DNA of 6,844 nucleotides from Clostridia bacterium (lineage in GTDB: Bacteria > Bacillota_A > Clostridia > Oscillospirales > CAG-272): NCBI GenBank assembly GCA_017472105.1, contig JAFUQY010000080.1:1-6844 (forward strand). Reading direction: 5' to 3'. Numbering within the stretch: the first letter of the stretch is position 1; each line of letters opens with the position of its first letter. Position numbers and translations under genes: made by a program. Shown here piece after piece: positions 1 through 5,851 of this stretch. The notes beneath the pieces are model-generated. The model did not search any database and was not told where the DNA came from. It saw only the letters and a list, made by a program, of their open reading frames with translations.

Positions 1-716
1 CTTCCTGCCAGTGCGTCGGTGATCTCCATGAAACCCGCGCCGTCGAGATCGACCACGGAAGGTGCGGTGCAGAGTCCGATGCGGCAGGCGGAATTCACCC
101 GGTCAACCGTTTCGCGGATTTCACGGGCAAGCGTGAGCATATCACCGCCCATGAGCTTCTGCCACGCATCCCGGTACCGGTTCGTTTTTCCGGTGAACAC
201 GCGCCGCACGATTTCCTCACGGGTCAGGGTTTCGCCGACCAGCTCACAGTACCGGCGAATATGGTTTTCGCACATGCATCCCGCGTAGGTTCCGTCGCCG
301 TGGGAGGACATCCGCCAGTCATCATCGAGAAGGATCAGCTTCGCTCCTGCCCGTGCGGCGTTTTCGGTCCATTTCGAGATGTCGCGTCGGAAGGTTTCAT
401 CCGCACAGCAGAACCCGCCCTTTGCGGCAATTCCGCGGATGCTCACAAACGGTGTGTAAACCGCCTCAATCTCCGGACCCCAGCCGTGTCCCATGGTTTC
501 GCCGAGCCACACGCCGACGTCCAGTCCCGCGTCTTCGTAAATCCGGATGCATTCCTCCATCTGCGCAAGCTGAACTTCCGTGTCGATGCGTCCGTCCCTG
601 AACGAGCGGTTCACCGCAAGCAGGACGCGGTCAGCCTTCGCGCGCATGAGTTCGGAAAGAGTCCCTTCCCTGTCAAAGTCATCCCGCAGCATCACGGGTA
701 TGGTCACACTGTACAT
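1..716 (-). CDS. Probable TIM-barrel glycoside-hydrolase-like protein, N-terminal part (runs off the left edge)
   Basis: Reading the minus strand from the ATG at 716-714 gives 238 uninterrupted codons with no stop before the window ends, so the C-terminus is missing. The start is supported by GGAGGA (721-726), 4 nt upstream. The protein begins MYSVTIPVML and has no signal peptide, so it is probably cytoplasmic. It alternates hydrophobic beta strands (VLLAV near residue 31, VGVWLG near 67, KLILLDDDWR at 126-135) with helices, as expected of a TIM barrel. The acidic DDDWR motif (131-135) after a strand, followed by GCMCENH (146-152), resembles motifs in poorly characterised Clostridia proteins related to glycoside hydrolases. 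That resemblance is from memory of the family pattern, not a search. The acidic residues could be catalytic and Cys147, Cys149 and His152 could bind a metal; both are inference. Substrate unknown. It is separated from the MATE gene by a terminator and has its own promoter. Confidence 0.6.
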   Translation of the reverse strand, partial: MYSVTIPVMLRDDFDREGTLSELMRAKADRVLLAVNRSFRDGRIDTEVQLAQMEECIRIYEDAGLDVGVWLGETMGHGWGPEIEAVYTPFVSIRGIAAKGGFCCADETFRRDISKWTENAARAGAKLILLDDDWRMSSHGDGTYAGCMCENHIRRYCELVGETLTREEIVRRVFTGKTNRYRDAWQKLMGGDMLTLAREIRETVDRVNSACRIGLCTAPSVVDLDGAGFMEITDALAG

Positions 717-741
717 GCCGTCCTCCAGATCGTTTTTTCTT

Positions 742-750
742 ATTATAGCA
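742..750 (-). promoter_or_regulatory. Extended -10 promoter of the hydrolase-like gene
   Basis: On the minus strand this reads TGCTATAAT, a full match to the extended -10 consensus TGnTATAAT. No good -35 hexamer lies at 16-18 bp, which is typical of promoters relying on the extended -10. Transcription would start near 735, leaving a leader of about 20 nt that carries the GGAGGA ribosome site. It lies downstream of the MATE terminator, so this gene appears to be transcribed independently. Confidence 0.6.
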
Positions 751-791
751 TATACCGCAGGTTTTTGCTACATATTTTGGATATTTTCACG

Positions 792-840
792 AAAAAAACT
801 CCGTTCTGCGTGTCTCCGGAAACGGATTGACAGAACGGAG
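792..840 (-). terminator. Rho-independent terminator of the MATE gene
   Basis: On the minus strand the arms CTCCGTTCTG (840-831) and CAGAACGGAG (808-799) are perfectly complementary over 10 bp. A short inner stem TCCG/CGGA closes the apical part (815-826). Seven T residues follow immediately (798-792). It begins 6 bp past the MATE stop codon. Confidence 0.88.
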
Positions 841-846
841 CTTGAT

Positions 847-2250
847 TCATTTGTCTTCGACGAGGCGGGTCTTTTCCAGTCTGACGTTCTTGAAGTAGAG
901 AATCGTCAGGGCACTGCACATCAGCCAGCCCGCGGGATAGCTCATGGCGATGGGAAGGACGGTATTGGAGATGAAATTGGATACGACAAAGAGGTAAATC
1001 TGACGGAACACCACGAACGAGCAGATCATGATGACCATGGGAACCTTGCTGTTGCCGGCACCTCGCAGAGCACCGGACAGAATCTGGTTCGCACAGCAGA
1101 GGACATAGAACGGCGAAATCCAGCGCAGGAGCATGGTGCCGTACTCGATGATGAGCGGATCGTCGTTGAAGAACTGCACAAGATACGGTGCGAAAATCAT
1201 GATCGGGATGAGGATGATGAAGGTGCACGCGGTTGCCATGACCATGGATTTGCGGATGCCTTCGTAGGAGCGTTCGACCTGATTCTTACCGAGATTCTGA
1301 CCGACGAACGTGGTGGACGCGAGTGCGATCGACTGCATGGGCATGAACATGAACTGGTCTATCTTGGCGTATGCCGTCCAGCCGCCCATGAACGCGGTGC
1401 CGAAGTAGTTGATGTAGGACTGCACGAACACATTCGAGAACGCGGTGATGGTCATTTGGATGGCGGCGGGAATTCCGACCTTGATGATCTTTTTCATCAT
1501 GTCCCAGTGCATTTTCAGGTGACGCAGAGAGAGCCTGATGCAGGTATCGGTGCGCAGGAGCGTGATGATGCAGAGAATTGCGGATACCCCCTGCGAAATG
1601 ATGGTCGCATACGCAACGCCGGCTACACCCATGTCAAACGCAATGACGAACACGAGGTCGAGCACGGTGTTGAGCACGGCGGATACCACGAGGAAATAGA
1701 ACGGACGCTGGGAATCGCCGACCGCACGGAGAATGCCGGATCCGATGTTGTAGAACATGAGTCCGACGATGCCGGAGAAGTAGATCGTCAGGTACGCGCG
1801 GGATTCGGGAAACACATCCTCGGGCGTGTTCATCAGGCGGAGCATCGTGGGTGTCATTGCAATGCCGACGGCGGTGAACACAACGGCAAGCACCAGCGTC
1901 ATGACGATGCAGGTATGGACGGTGTCATGCACCTTGTCGTACTTGCGCGCGCCGTAGTACTGGGAAATGACAACGCCCGCGCCGCTGGAAAGACCCATGA
2001 AAAATCCGATGAGCATGTTGATGATCGGACCGACCGAACCGACGGCGGAAAATGCCTGCTCGCTGACGTAATTGCCGACGACCCATGTATCCACGGTGTT
2101 GTAAAGCTGCTGGAAGATGTTTCCGACCAGGAGCGGCAGTGCAAACAGGACGATGTGCTGTACAATATTGCCCTCGGTCATGTCCACATCCCTGCGCCGT
2201 CCGCCGAACAGGAGCTTTAAGGAAGCCTTCATATTCTTAGTATTCGCCAT
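847..2250 (-). CDS. MATE-family efflux transporter (multidrug/cation antiporter)
   Basis: Predicted 467-residue integral membrane protein, the normal length for the family. MATE proteins export cationic drugs or metabolites in exchange for Na+ or H+. The sequence shows many hydrophobic segments arranged as two similar halves, consistent with 12 helices and two MatE domains (roughly residues 20-180 and 240-405). The first half has the typical ALPLLVGNIFQQLYNTVDTW pattern with an Asp in the first helix region, then VVGNYVS; GSGILRAVGDSQRP and GALRGAGNSKVP mark equivalent loops of the two halves. The start chosen is the ATG at 2250, preceded by AAGGCGG 6 nt upstream. An in-frame TTG at 2268 would add six residues but has no ribosome site. 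It has its own promoter (2297-2325) and terminator and is divergent from the met operon. Substrate cannot be told from sequence; the exact MATE subgroup is not assigned. Confidence 0.93.
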   Translation of the reverse strand: MANTKNMKASLKLLFGGRRRDVDMTEGNIVQHIVLFALPLLVGNIFQQLYNTVDTWVVGNYVSEQAFSAVGSVGPIINMLIGFFMGLSSGAGVVISQYYGARKYDKVHDTVHTCIVMTLVLAVVFTAVGIAMTPTMLRLMNTPEDVFPESRAYLTIYFSGIVGLMFYNIGSGILRAVGDSQRPFYFLVVSAVLNTVLDLVFVIAFDMGVAGVAYATIISQGVSAILCIITLLRTDTCIRLSLRHLKMHWDMMKKIIKVGIPAAIQMTITAFSNVFVQSYINYFGTAFMGGWTAYAKIDQFMFMPMQSIALASTTFVGQNLGKNQVERSYEGIRKSMVMATACTFIILIPIMIFAPYLVQFFNDDPLIIEYGTMLLRWISPFYVLCCANQILSGALRGAGNSKVPMVIMICSFVVFRQIYLFVVSNFISNTVLPIAMSYPAGWLMCSALTILYFKNVRLEKTRLVEDK

Positions 2251-2296
2251 AATATCCGCCTTCTTCAATTTCTAAACAGTTACGTTTTTAATCTTA

Positions 2297-2325
2297 ATAA
2301 TACACCTTTTTCCTCTTTTCGTCAA
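2297..2325 (-). promoter_or_regulatory. Promoter of the MATE gene
   Basis: On the minus strand TTGACG (2325-2320) and TATTAT (2302-2297) are separated by exactly 17 bp, matching a housekeeping sigma-A promoter with one mismatch in each box. Transcription would start near 2290, about 40 nt before the ATG at 2250. Confidence 0.75.
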
Positions 2326-2345
2326 GGCTTTTGCGTCATTTCTTG

Positions 2346-2371
2346 TGAAATTTTAACAAAGAAGAATTTCA
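2346..2371. repeat. Inverted repeat between divergent promoters, possible operator
   Basis: TGAAATT (2346-2352) and AATTTCA (2365-2371) form perfect 7-bp arms separated by 12 bp. The repeat ends 10 bp before the -35 box of the met promoter and lies 20 bp beyond the -35 of the MATE promoter, a position suited to a regulator binding one or both promoters. The region is AT-rich, so chance is possible. No regulator gene is in the window. Confidence 0.3.
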
Positions 2372-2381
2372 AAGAAACCTC

Positions 2382-2410
2382 TTGACATTGCTTGGAAGTC
2401 GTGCTATAAT
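2382..2410 (+). promoter_or_regulatory. Consensus sigma-A promoter of the metNIQ operon
   Basis: TTGACA (2382-2387) and TATAAT (2405-2410) are both perfect consensus hexamers with the optimal 17-bp spacer, and TGC just before the -10 box makes it an extended -10 as well. Transcription should begin near 2417. A promoter this strong in front of a nutrient transporter suggests regulation by a repressor or by premature termination in the leader that follows. Confidence 0.9.
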
Positions 2411-2460
2411 GACATATATACAAAATTTCGACCGTTTTAACGAAACTGAGGATGACAGCC

Positions 2461-2541
2461 ATGACCATCAGAACAAGAGAAGCCCTCCTGAATGAGGTAT
2501 ATCGAATGTTCGCCGCCCGGATTTTCCGTCGGGCGTTTTGA
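2461..2541 (+). CDS. Candidate leader peptide (26 aa) upstream of metN
   Basis: A 26-codon frame starting MTIRTREALLNE and ending in RRAF then TGA. It is preceded by GAGG (2448-2451) 9 nt upstream; an in-frame ATG at 2452 directly abuts that GAGG and is a less likely start. The peptide is strongly basic (six Arg in 26: residues 4, 6, 15, 20, 23, 24) and could form an amphipathic helix. Met16 (codon 2506-2508) sits just before the GC-rich hairpin that covers the last third of the frame. It lies inside the met operon transcript, between promoter and attenuator-like terminator, where leader peptides are found. There is no run of Met or Cys codons, so a classical amino-acid stalling mechanism is not obvious. 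It may be a regulatory peptide, a small functional protein, or chance. Confidence 0.45.
   Translation: MTIRTREALLNEVYRMFAARIFRRAF
2514..2539 (+). promoter_or_regulatory. GC-rich hairpin with short T tract inside the leader frame
   Basis: CGCCCG (2514-2519) pairs with CGGGCG (2530-2535), extended by a G-T wobble (2520/2529), with an 8-nt loop and TTTT at 2536-2539. The four T residues make it a weak terminator or, more likely, a pause or antiterminator-competing structure. A ribosome translating the leader frame would melt it. Confidence 0.5.
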
Positions 2542-2570
2542 GCACGCTGTCTGATTTAAAAGTAAAGGAA

Positions 2571-2612
2571 AGTCCGGATCATTCATGCAGATGAGGATTC
2601 CGGGCTATTTTT
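2571..2612 (+). terminator. Attenuator-like intrinsic terminator upstream of metN
   Basis: AGTCCGGA (2571-2578) pairs with TCCGGGCT (2599-2606), including one T-G wobble. The stem continues as TC (2579-2580) with GA (2596-2597 region) and TTCAT (2582-2586) with ATGAG (2591-2595), capped by a GCAG loop, about 15 bp in all with two single-base bulges. TTTTT follows at 2608-2612 after one A. It lies between a strong promoter and the metN ribosome site with no gene completed before it except the leader frame. It therefore probably stops a fraction of transcripts conditionally. Confidence 0.7.
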
Positions 2613-2616
2613 GTGT

Positions 2617-2621
2617 GGAGG
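2617..2621 (+). promoter_or_regulatory. Ribosome binding site that decides the TTG start of metN
   Basis: GGAGG sits 7 nt before the TTG at 2629-2631. No in-frame ATG or GTG gives a better placed start, and the encoded protein then begins IELCHVTKAF, the usual N-terminus of MetN. An upstream in-frame TTG at 2611 would lie in front of this site and is rejected. Confidence 0.8.
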
Positions 2622-2628
2622 TATCAAT

Positions 2629-3621
2629 TTGATTGAGCTTTGTCATGTAACGAAAGCATTCCAGACCGAGCATTCCTCCGTGGAAGCGGTACGGGATGTT
2701 TCCCTCAAAATCGAAAAGGGCGACATCTTCGGCATCATCGGTCTTTCCGGCGCCGGCAAATCCACGCTGGTTCGATGCATCAATTTTCTCGAGGTTCCCA
2801 CGTCGGGTGAAGTGAAGTTCAAGGGCACGTCCCTCGCTTCCCTCTCCAAGAAGGAGCTTCTCGAAACCCGGCGGTCCATTTCGATGATCTTCCAGGGCTT
2901 CAACCTGCTCTCCCAGCGGACGGCACTGAAAAATGTCTGCTATCCGATGGAAATCGCGGGGATTCCGAAGAAGGATGCCGTCGCCCGTGCAAAGGAACTG
3001 CTTGAGATCGTTGGACTCGGCGACCGGATGAACAACTATCCCTCGCAGCTCTCCGGCGGTCAGAAGCAGAGAGTCGCCATCGCCCGCGCACTTGCCATGA
3101 ATCCCGAGGTGCTCCTCTGCGACGAGGCAACGTCCGCACTTGACCCGAACACGACCCGTGCGATTCTTGAGCTTCTCGCGGAGATCAACAGGACCATGGG
3201 CGTCACCATCATCGTCATCACGCATGAAATGAAGGTTGTCGAGCAGATCTGCAACAAAGTCGCGGTTCTCGATCACGGCACGGTTGCGGAAACCGGATAC
3301 GTGAAGGACATTTTCGTCGCACCCCAGTCCGATATCGCGCGGGATCTGATTCTCCCGAAGGGTTCGGCTGCCATGGCGGTTCCGGAAGGCAGAATCATCC
3401 GTCTGGTCTTCAACGGAAGTCAGTCCGATGAGCCGGTGATCTCCGGTCTTTCCATCGAGTGCCATGCGGCTGTGAGCATTCAGGCGGCGGACACCAAGCT
3501 GATCGGCGACAAGATGTACGGTCAGATGCTGCTCCGTCTCCCCGAGGACGAAGGCTCCGTTCAGCGGATCTACAACTATCTGACCACCCGCGGCATTACA
3601 TTTGAGGAGGTGAAGGTATGA
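2629..3621 (+). CDS. metN: Methionine ABC transporter ATP-binding protein MetN
   Basis: 330-residue ATPase that drives import of methionine through MetI at the cytoplasmic face of the membrane. All ABC motifs are intact: Walker A GLSGAGKST (38-46), Q-loop Gln89, signature LSGGQKQR (141-148), Walker B VLLCDEA (161-167) with Asp165 and Glu166, D-loop SALD (169-172), and H-loop His199. A C-terminal region of about 80 residues (near 250-330) matches the position of the NIL/C2 regulatory domain, which in characterised MetN proteins binds methionine and inhibits transport. Length and motif spacing fit MetN rather than short amino-acid ATPases. Translation starts at TTG, which usually lowers initiation. 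Its stop overlaps the metI start (ATGA, 3618-3621), so the two are translationally coupled. The methionine assignment rests on the NIL-type tail and the MetI- and MetQ-type neighbours. Confidence 0.95.
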   Translation: MIELCHVTKAFQTEHSSVEAVRDVSLKIEKGDIFGIIGLSGAGKSTLVRCINFLEVPTSGEVKFKGTSLASLSKKELLETRRSISMIFQGFNLLSQRTALKNVCYPMEIAGIPKKDAVARAKELLEIVGLGDRMNNYPSQLSGGQKQRVAIARALAMNPEVLLCDEATSALDPNTTRAILELLAEINRTMGVTIIVITHEMKVVEQICNKVAVLDHGTVAETGYVKDIFVAPQSDIARDLILPKGSAAMAVPEGRIIRLVFNGSQSDEPVISGLSIECHAAVSIQAADTKLIGDKMYGQMLLRLPEDEGSVQRIYNYLTTRGITFEEVKV

Positions 3622-4305
3622 CGGAATTCTTCCAGTCTCTTTTCGGCGGCGGCAATCTCGCCATGTACGGTGAAGCGATCTTCATCACCCTGAAAATCAC
3701 CCTCATCAGTACCCTGTTCGCGTATCTCATCGGCGTTCCGCTCGGCGTTCTGCTCTATGTGACCGCGAGGCCAGCATCATGCCGAACCGGTATGTGAACA
3801 CCGTCGTCGGGTACATCGTCAATATCATCCGCTCCGTGCCGTTCATGATCGCGCTGGTCATGCTTCAGCCGGTGGCAAAAATCGCGGTCGGTTCCATGAT
3901 CGGCGATACTGCGTTCATCTTCTACCTCGTCGTTGCGGCAGGTCCGTTCATTGCGCGAATGGTCGAATCCTCCTCATGGAAGTGGACCACGGCGTGATTG
4001 AAGCGGCACAGTCCATGGGCTCCGGCAACTGGCAGATCATCTGGAAGGTTCTCCTGCCCGAAGCAAAGCCTTCCCTCATCACCGGCAGTGCCATCGCCAT
4101 CACAACCATTCTCGGCTACACTCCGATGTCCCAGCTCGTCGCGGGCGGCGGTCTCGGTCAGCTGGCAATCCAGTTCGGTCTCTACCGTCACGACTATCCC
4201 ATCATGTATATCTCATCCCTGCTTCTGATTATCCTTGTCCAGATCTTCCAGGAAGTTCTCAGCCGACTGGCAAGACACAGCGACAAGAGAATCCGCGGCA
4301 AATGA
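3618..4305 (+). pseudogene. metI: Methionine ABC transporter permease MetI, disrupted by two one-base deletions
   Basis: The permease is spread over three frames. Residues 1-50 (MTEFFQSLFGG to LLYVTA) are read from 3618 to 3767. The frame then changes so that GAG GCC AGC ATC ATG continues from 3767, and changes again at 3973, where TCC CTC ATG GAA would be expected but one C is missing. Restoring one G near 3767 and one C near 3973 gives a continuous 229-residue protein, the normal MetI length. It has several hydrophobic helices and the EAAQSMG coupling-loop motif (129-135) that contacts the ATPase. Without repair translation stops soon after residue 59. Neither junction has a slippery heptamer, so programmed frameshifting is unlikely. 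All three pieces remain highly MetI-like with no other damage, which fits a sequencing or assembly error, or a very recent inactivation, better than an old pseudogene. It follows metN by a 4-bp overlap and precedes metQ by 31 bp. Confidence 0.9.
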
Positions 4306-4336
4306 TTTATAAATTCCTAAAAAGGAGCATATCATC

Positions 4337-5137
4337 ATGAAGAAAATTCTCGCTCTCGTCCTCGCAGCCGTTCTCTGCACTCTCGCACTTGTATCCTGCG
4401 GCGCATCCGACGACAAGACCATCACCGTAGCGGCAAGCTCCACTCCCCATGCGGAAATTCTGGAGCAGTGCAAGCCCATCCTCGCTGAACAGGGCTACAC
4501 CCTTGATATCAAGGTAATGTCCGACTACATCACGCCCAACACCGCTACCGACAGCGGCGACGTTGACGCAAACTACTTCCAGCATCAGCCCTACCTCGAT
4601 TCCTTCAACGAAGGCAACGGCACCAAGCTGAACACCGTCGTCAAGGTTCACTACGAACCTCTCGGAATTTATGCGGGCACCTCTTCCTCCCTCGATCTCG
4701 CTGACGGCGCGGTTGTCATCATCCCCAACGACCCGACCAACGGCGCACGTGCACTCCTCCTTCTCGAAGCGAACGGCCTGCTTGAACTCAAGGACGGCGC
4801 AGGCGTTGCGGCTACCGTGAAGGATATCACCGCCAACCCCAAGAACCTCAACATCCGCGAAATGGAAGCGGCTCTGATCCCCGGCGTTCTGAGCGAAGCC
4901 GCCATCGCTGTCATCAACGGCAACTACGCAATCGGCGCCGGTCTCAAGGTTGCTGACTCCCTCGCACAGGAAGAAGCGGACTCCGAAGCGGCTCAGACCT
5001 ACGCGAACATCCTCGTTGTCAAGGAAGGCAACGAAAACGACGCGAAGATCAAGGCTCTCGCAGACGCACTTCTCTCCGATGCAGTACGCGACTACATCAA
5101 CAACACCTACGAAGGCGCGGTTGTTCCGATTTTCTAA
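4337..5137 (+). CDS. metQ: Methionine-binding lipoprotein MetQ (NlpA family)
   Basis: 266-residue substrate-binding lipoprotein that captures methionine outside the cell and delivers it to MetI-MetN. The N-terminus is a lipoprotein signal: KK, a hydrophobic stretch and the lipobox LVSC, with Cys21 as the lipidated residue. The mature part has the NlpA/MetQ fold signatures: VAASSTPHAEIL near 31-42, DVDANYFQHQPYLD (75-88), and AVINGNYAIGAG later, the conserved Asn-containing strand near the ligand. The start has AAGGAG (4322-4327) with 9-nt spacing. It is the last gene of metNIQ and ends at a strong terminator. Synonymous codons end in C very often, suggesting high expression. The precursor has only three Met and three Cys, one of each in or near the signal. 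Homologues can bind D-methionine or small peptides, so the exact ligand is inferred. Confidence 0.95.
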   Translation: MKKILALVLAAVLCTLALVSCGASDDKTITVAASSTPHAEILEQCKPILAEQGYTLDIKVMSDYITPNTATDSGDVDANYFQHQPYLDSFNEGNGTKLNTVVKVHYEPLGIYAGTSSSLDLADGAVVIIPNDPTNGARALLLLEANGLLELKDGAGVAATVKDITANPKNLNIREMEAALIPGVLSEAAIAVINGNYAIGAGLKVADSLAQEEADSEAAQTYANILVVKEGNENDAKIKALADALLSDAVRDYINNTYEGAVVPIF

Positions 5138-5152
5138 TCAACTTCAACAAAG

Positions 5153-5197
5153 AAAGCACTTATGACCTGTACATCATGCACAGTCATAAGTGCTTTT
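5153..5197. terminator. Intrinsic terminator after metQ, probably bidirectional
   Basis: AAAGCACTTATGAC (5153-5166) pairs perfectly over 14 bp with GTCATAAGTGCTTT (5183-5196), with a further TGT/ACA pairing in the 16-nt loop. On the plus strand the 3' side ends in TTTT then GTT, terminating metNIQ. On the minus strand the stem is followed by TTTCTTTGTT, which would also help terminate the convergent isomerase operon, whose stop codon is 14 bp away. Confidence 0.88.
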
Positions 5198-5210
5198 GTT
5201 ATTTCATAAC

Positions 5211-5843
5211 TTACTCCGCGAAAAATTCGTCCTCGATCCGCGCGCACAGCCAGTGATACACCGGCAGATGGAGCTCCTGCACACGGTAGGTCTCGCTCTC
5301 GTCCACGTGAATCGCGGTGTCGGCAAGGGAATCCAGTCTGCACGGACGGTTTCCGGTGAGGGAGATGACCTTCACGCCCATTGCCTTCGCGACCTTTGCG
5401 GCGTTGACGACGTTTTTCGAGTTGCCGGATGTGCTGATCGCGATAAGGCAGTCGCCGGGTTTCGCCATGGCATACAGAACCTGTGCGTACATCATCGACG
5501 GCTCGACATCGTTGACAAACGCCGTCAGAAGCGCGCTCTGCGAATGCAGGGAGACTGCCGGAAGACCGCACTGGAGATTGTCCGCGAGAAAATCCGCGTC
5601 ATCGGGGCATGCTTCGGTGAGCTTTGCACGGAATTCTGCGGGGACGGGGCGTTTTTTCAGAAATCCCTTCATCAGCTCGCCCACAATGTGATCCGCATCC
5701 GCCGCACTGCCGCCGTTCCCGCAAGTGTAGAGGCATCCGCCGGATTTGCAGGTTTCGATGATCGTCTCAGCGGCATGCTCAATTTCACCTGCACAGCGGG
5801 AAAGTCCCGGATACCGCGAGGTCAGTTCGTTGATCGTTTCCAT
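5211..5843 (-). CDS. SIS-domain phosphosugar isomerase, GmhA/phosphoheptose isomerase-like
   Basis: 210-residue cytoplasmic protein of the sugar isomerase (SIS) family. Motifs in order: CGNGGSAADADH (41-52), Glu56 in VGEL, ALLTAFVND (104-112), ISTSGNSKNVV (136-146), LTG (162-164), and VQELHLPVYH (188-197). The acid (Glu56) and His192 match the positions of the two catalytic residues of GmhA, which converts sedoheptulose 7-phosphate to the heptose phosphate. Compared with E. coli GmhA (192 residues) there is an extra segment at about 61-93 rich in charged residues, a feature I associate with a Firmicutes subgroup of unknown substrate. The start at ATG 5843 has GAGG (5850-5853) 6 nt upstream; the ATG at 5849 directly abuts it and is less likely. 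It starts 8 bp after the ROK kinase stop, so the two are co-transcribed and probably act in one pathway. No heptose-nucleotide genes are visible, so the reaction on sedoheptulose phosphate is not assured. Confidence 0.88.
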   Translation of the reverse strand: METINELTSRYPGLSRCAGEIEHAAETIIETCKSGGCLYTCGNGGSAADADHIVGELMKGFLKKRPVPAEFRAKLTEACPDDADFLADNLQCGLPAVSLHSQSALLTAFVNDVEPSMMYAQVLYAMAKPGDCLIAISTSGNSKNVVNAAKVAKAMGVKVISLTGNRPCRLDSLADTAIHVDESETYRVQELHLPVYHWLCARIEDEFFAE

Positions 5844-5851
5844 ATTCATCC

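Larger units (their letters stand above)
2417..2628 (+). promoter_or_regulatory. 5' leader of metNIQ, candidate attenuator or cis-regulatory RNA
   Basis: About 210 nt separate the inferred transcription start from the metN start codon. In order the leader holds a weak 5-bp stem (TTTCG 2426-2430 with CGAAA 2441-2445), a short open reading frame (2461-2541), a GC-rich hairpin within that frame (2514-2535), and a terminator-like hairpin with a U tract (2571-2612) ending 4 nt before the metN ribosome site. GCCCGGA (2515-2521) is also perfectly complementary to TCCGGGC (2599-2605), so the upstream hairpin strand can compete for the terminator's 3' arm. The conserved cores of SAM-I (S-box) and T-box leaders were looked for by eye and not found. 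The architecture is that of transcription attenuation; the signal sensed is unknown. Confidence 0.6.

Noticed and set aside
580..2220. A 546-codon plus-strand open frame opposite the MATE gene
   Set aside because: It lies antisense to an unmistakable MATE transporter with promoter and terminator. Its translation is rich in His, Asp, Glu and Gly without any domain, typical of a shadow frame in GC-rich DNA.
2251..2268. TTG start at 2268 giving a MATE protein six residues longer
   Set aside because: No ribosome site precedes it, whereas the ATG at 2250 has AAGGCGG at good spacing.
2417..2628. SAM-I, T-box or other known methionine riboswitch in the met leader
   Set aside because: The conserved SAM-I core and the T-box TGGNACCGCG sequence are not present by eye. 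A covariance-model search is still needed for rarer classes.
2585..2632. A 15-codon frame (ATG 2585 to TGA 2632) whose stop overlaps the metN TTG start
   Set aside because: The nearest purine-rich stretch is 16 nt or more upstream of the ATG and the start lies within the terminator stem, so translational coupling is possible but unsupported.
2605..3465. A 286-codon minus-strand open frame opposite metN
   Set aside because: Antisense to metN, whose ABC motifs are complete; no promoter, ribosome site or recognisable domain.
3755..3985. Programmed ribosomal frameshifting in metI
   Set aside because: Restoring the frame needs a -1 shift at both junctions, but neither has an X XXY YYZ slippery heptamer. 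MetI is not known to use recoding.
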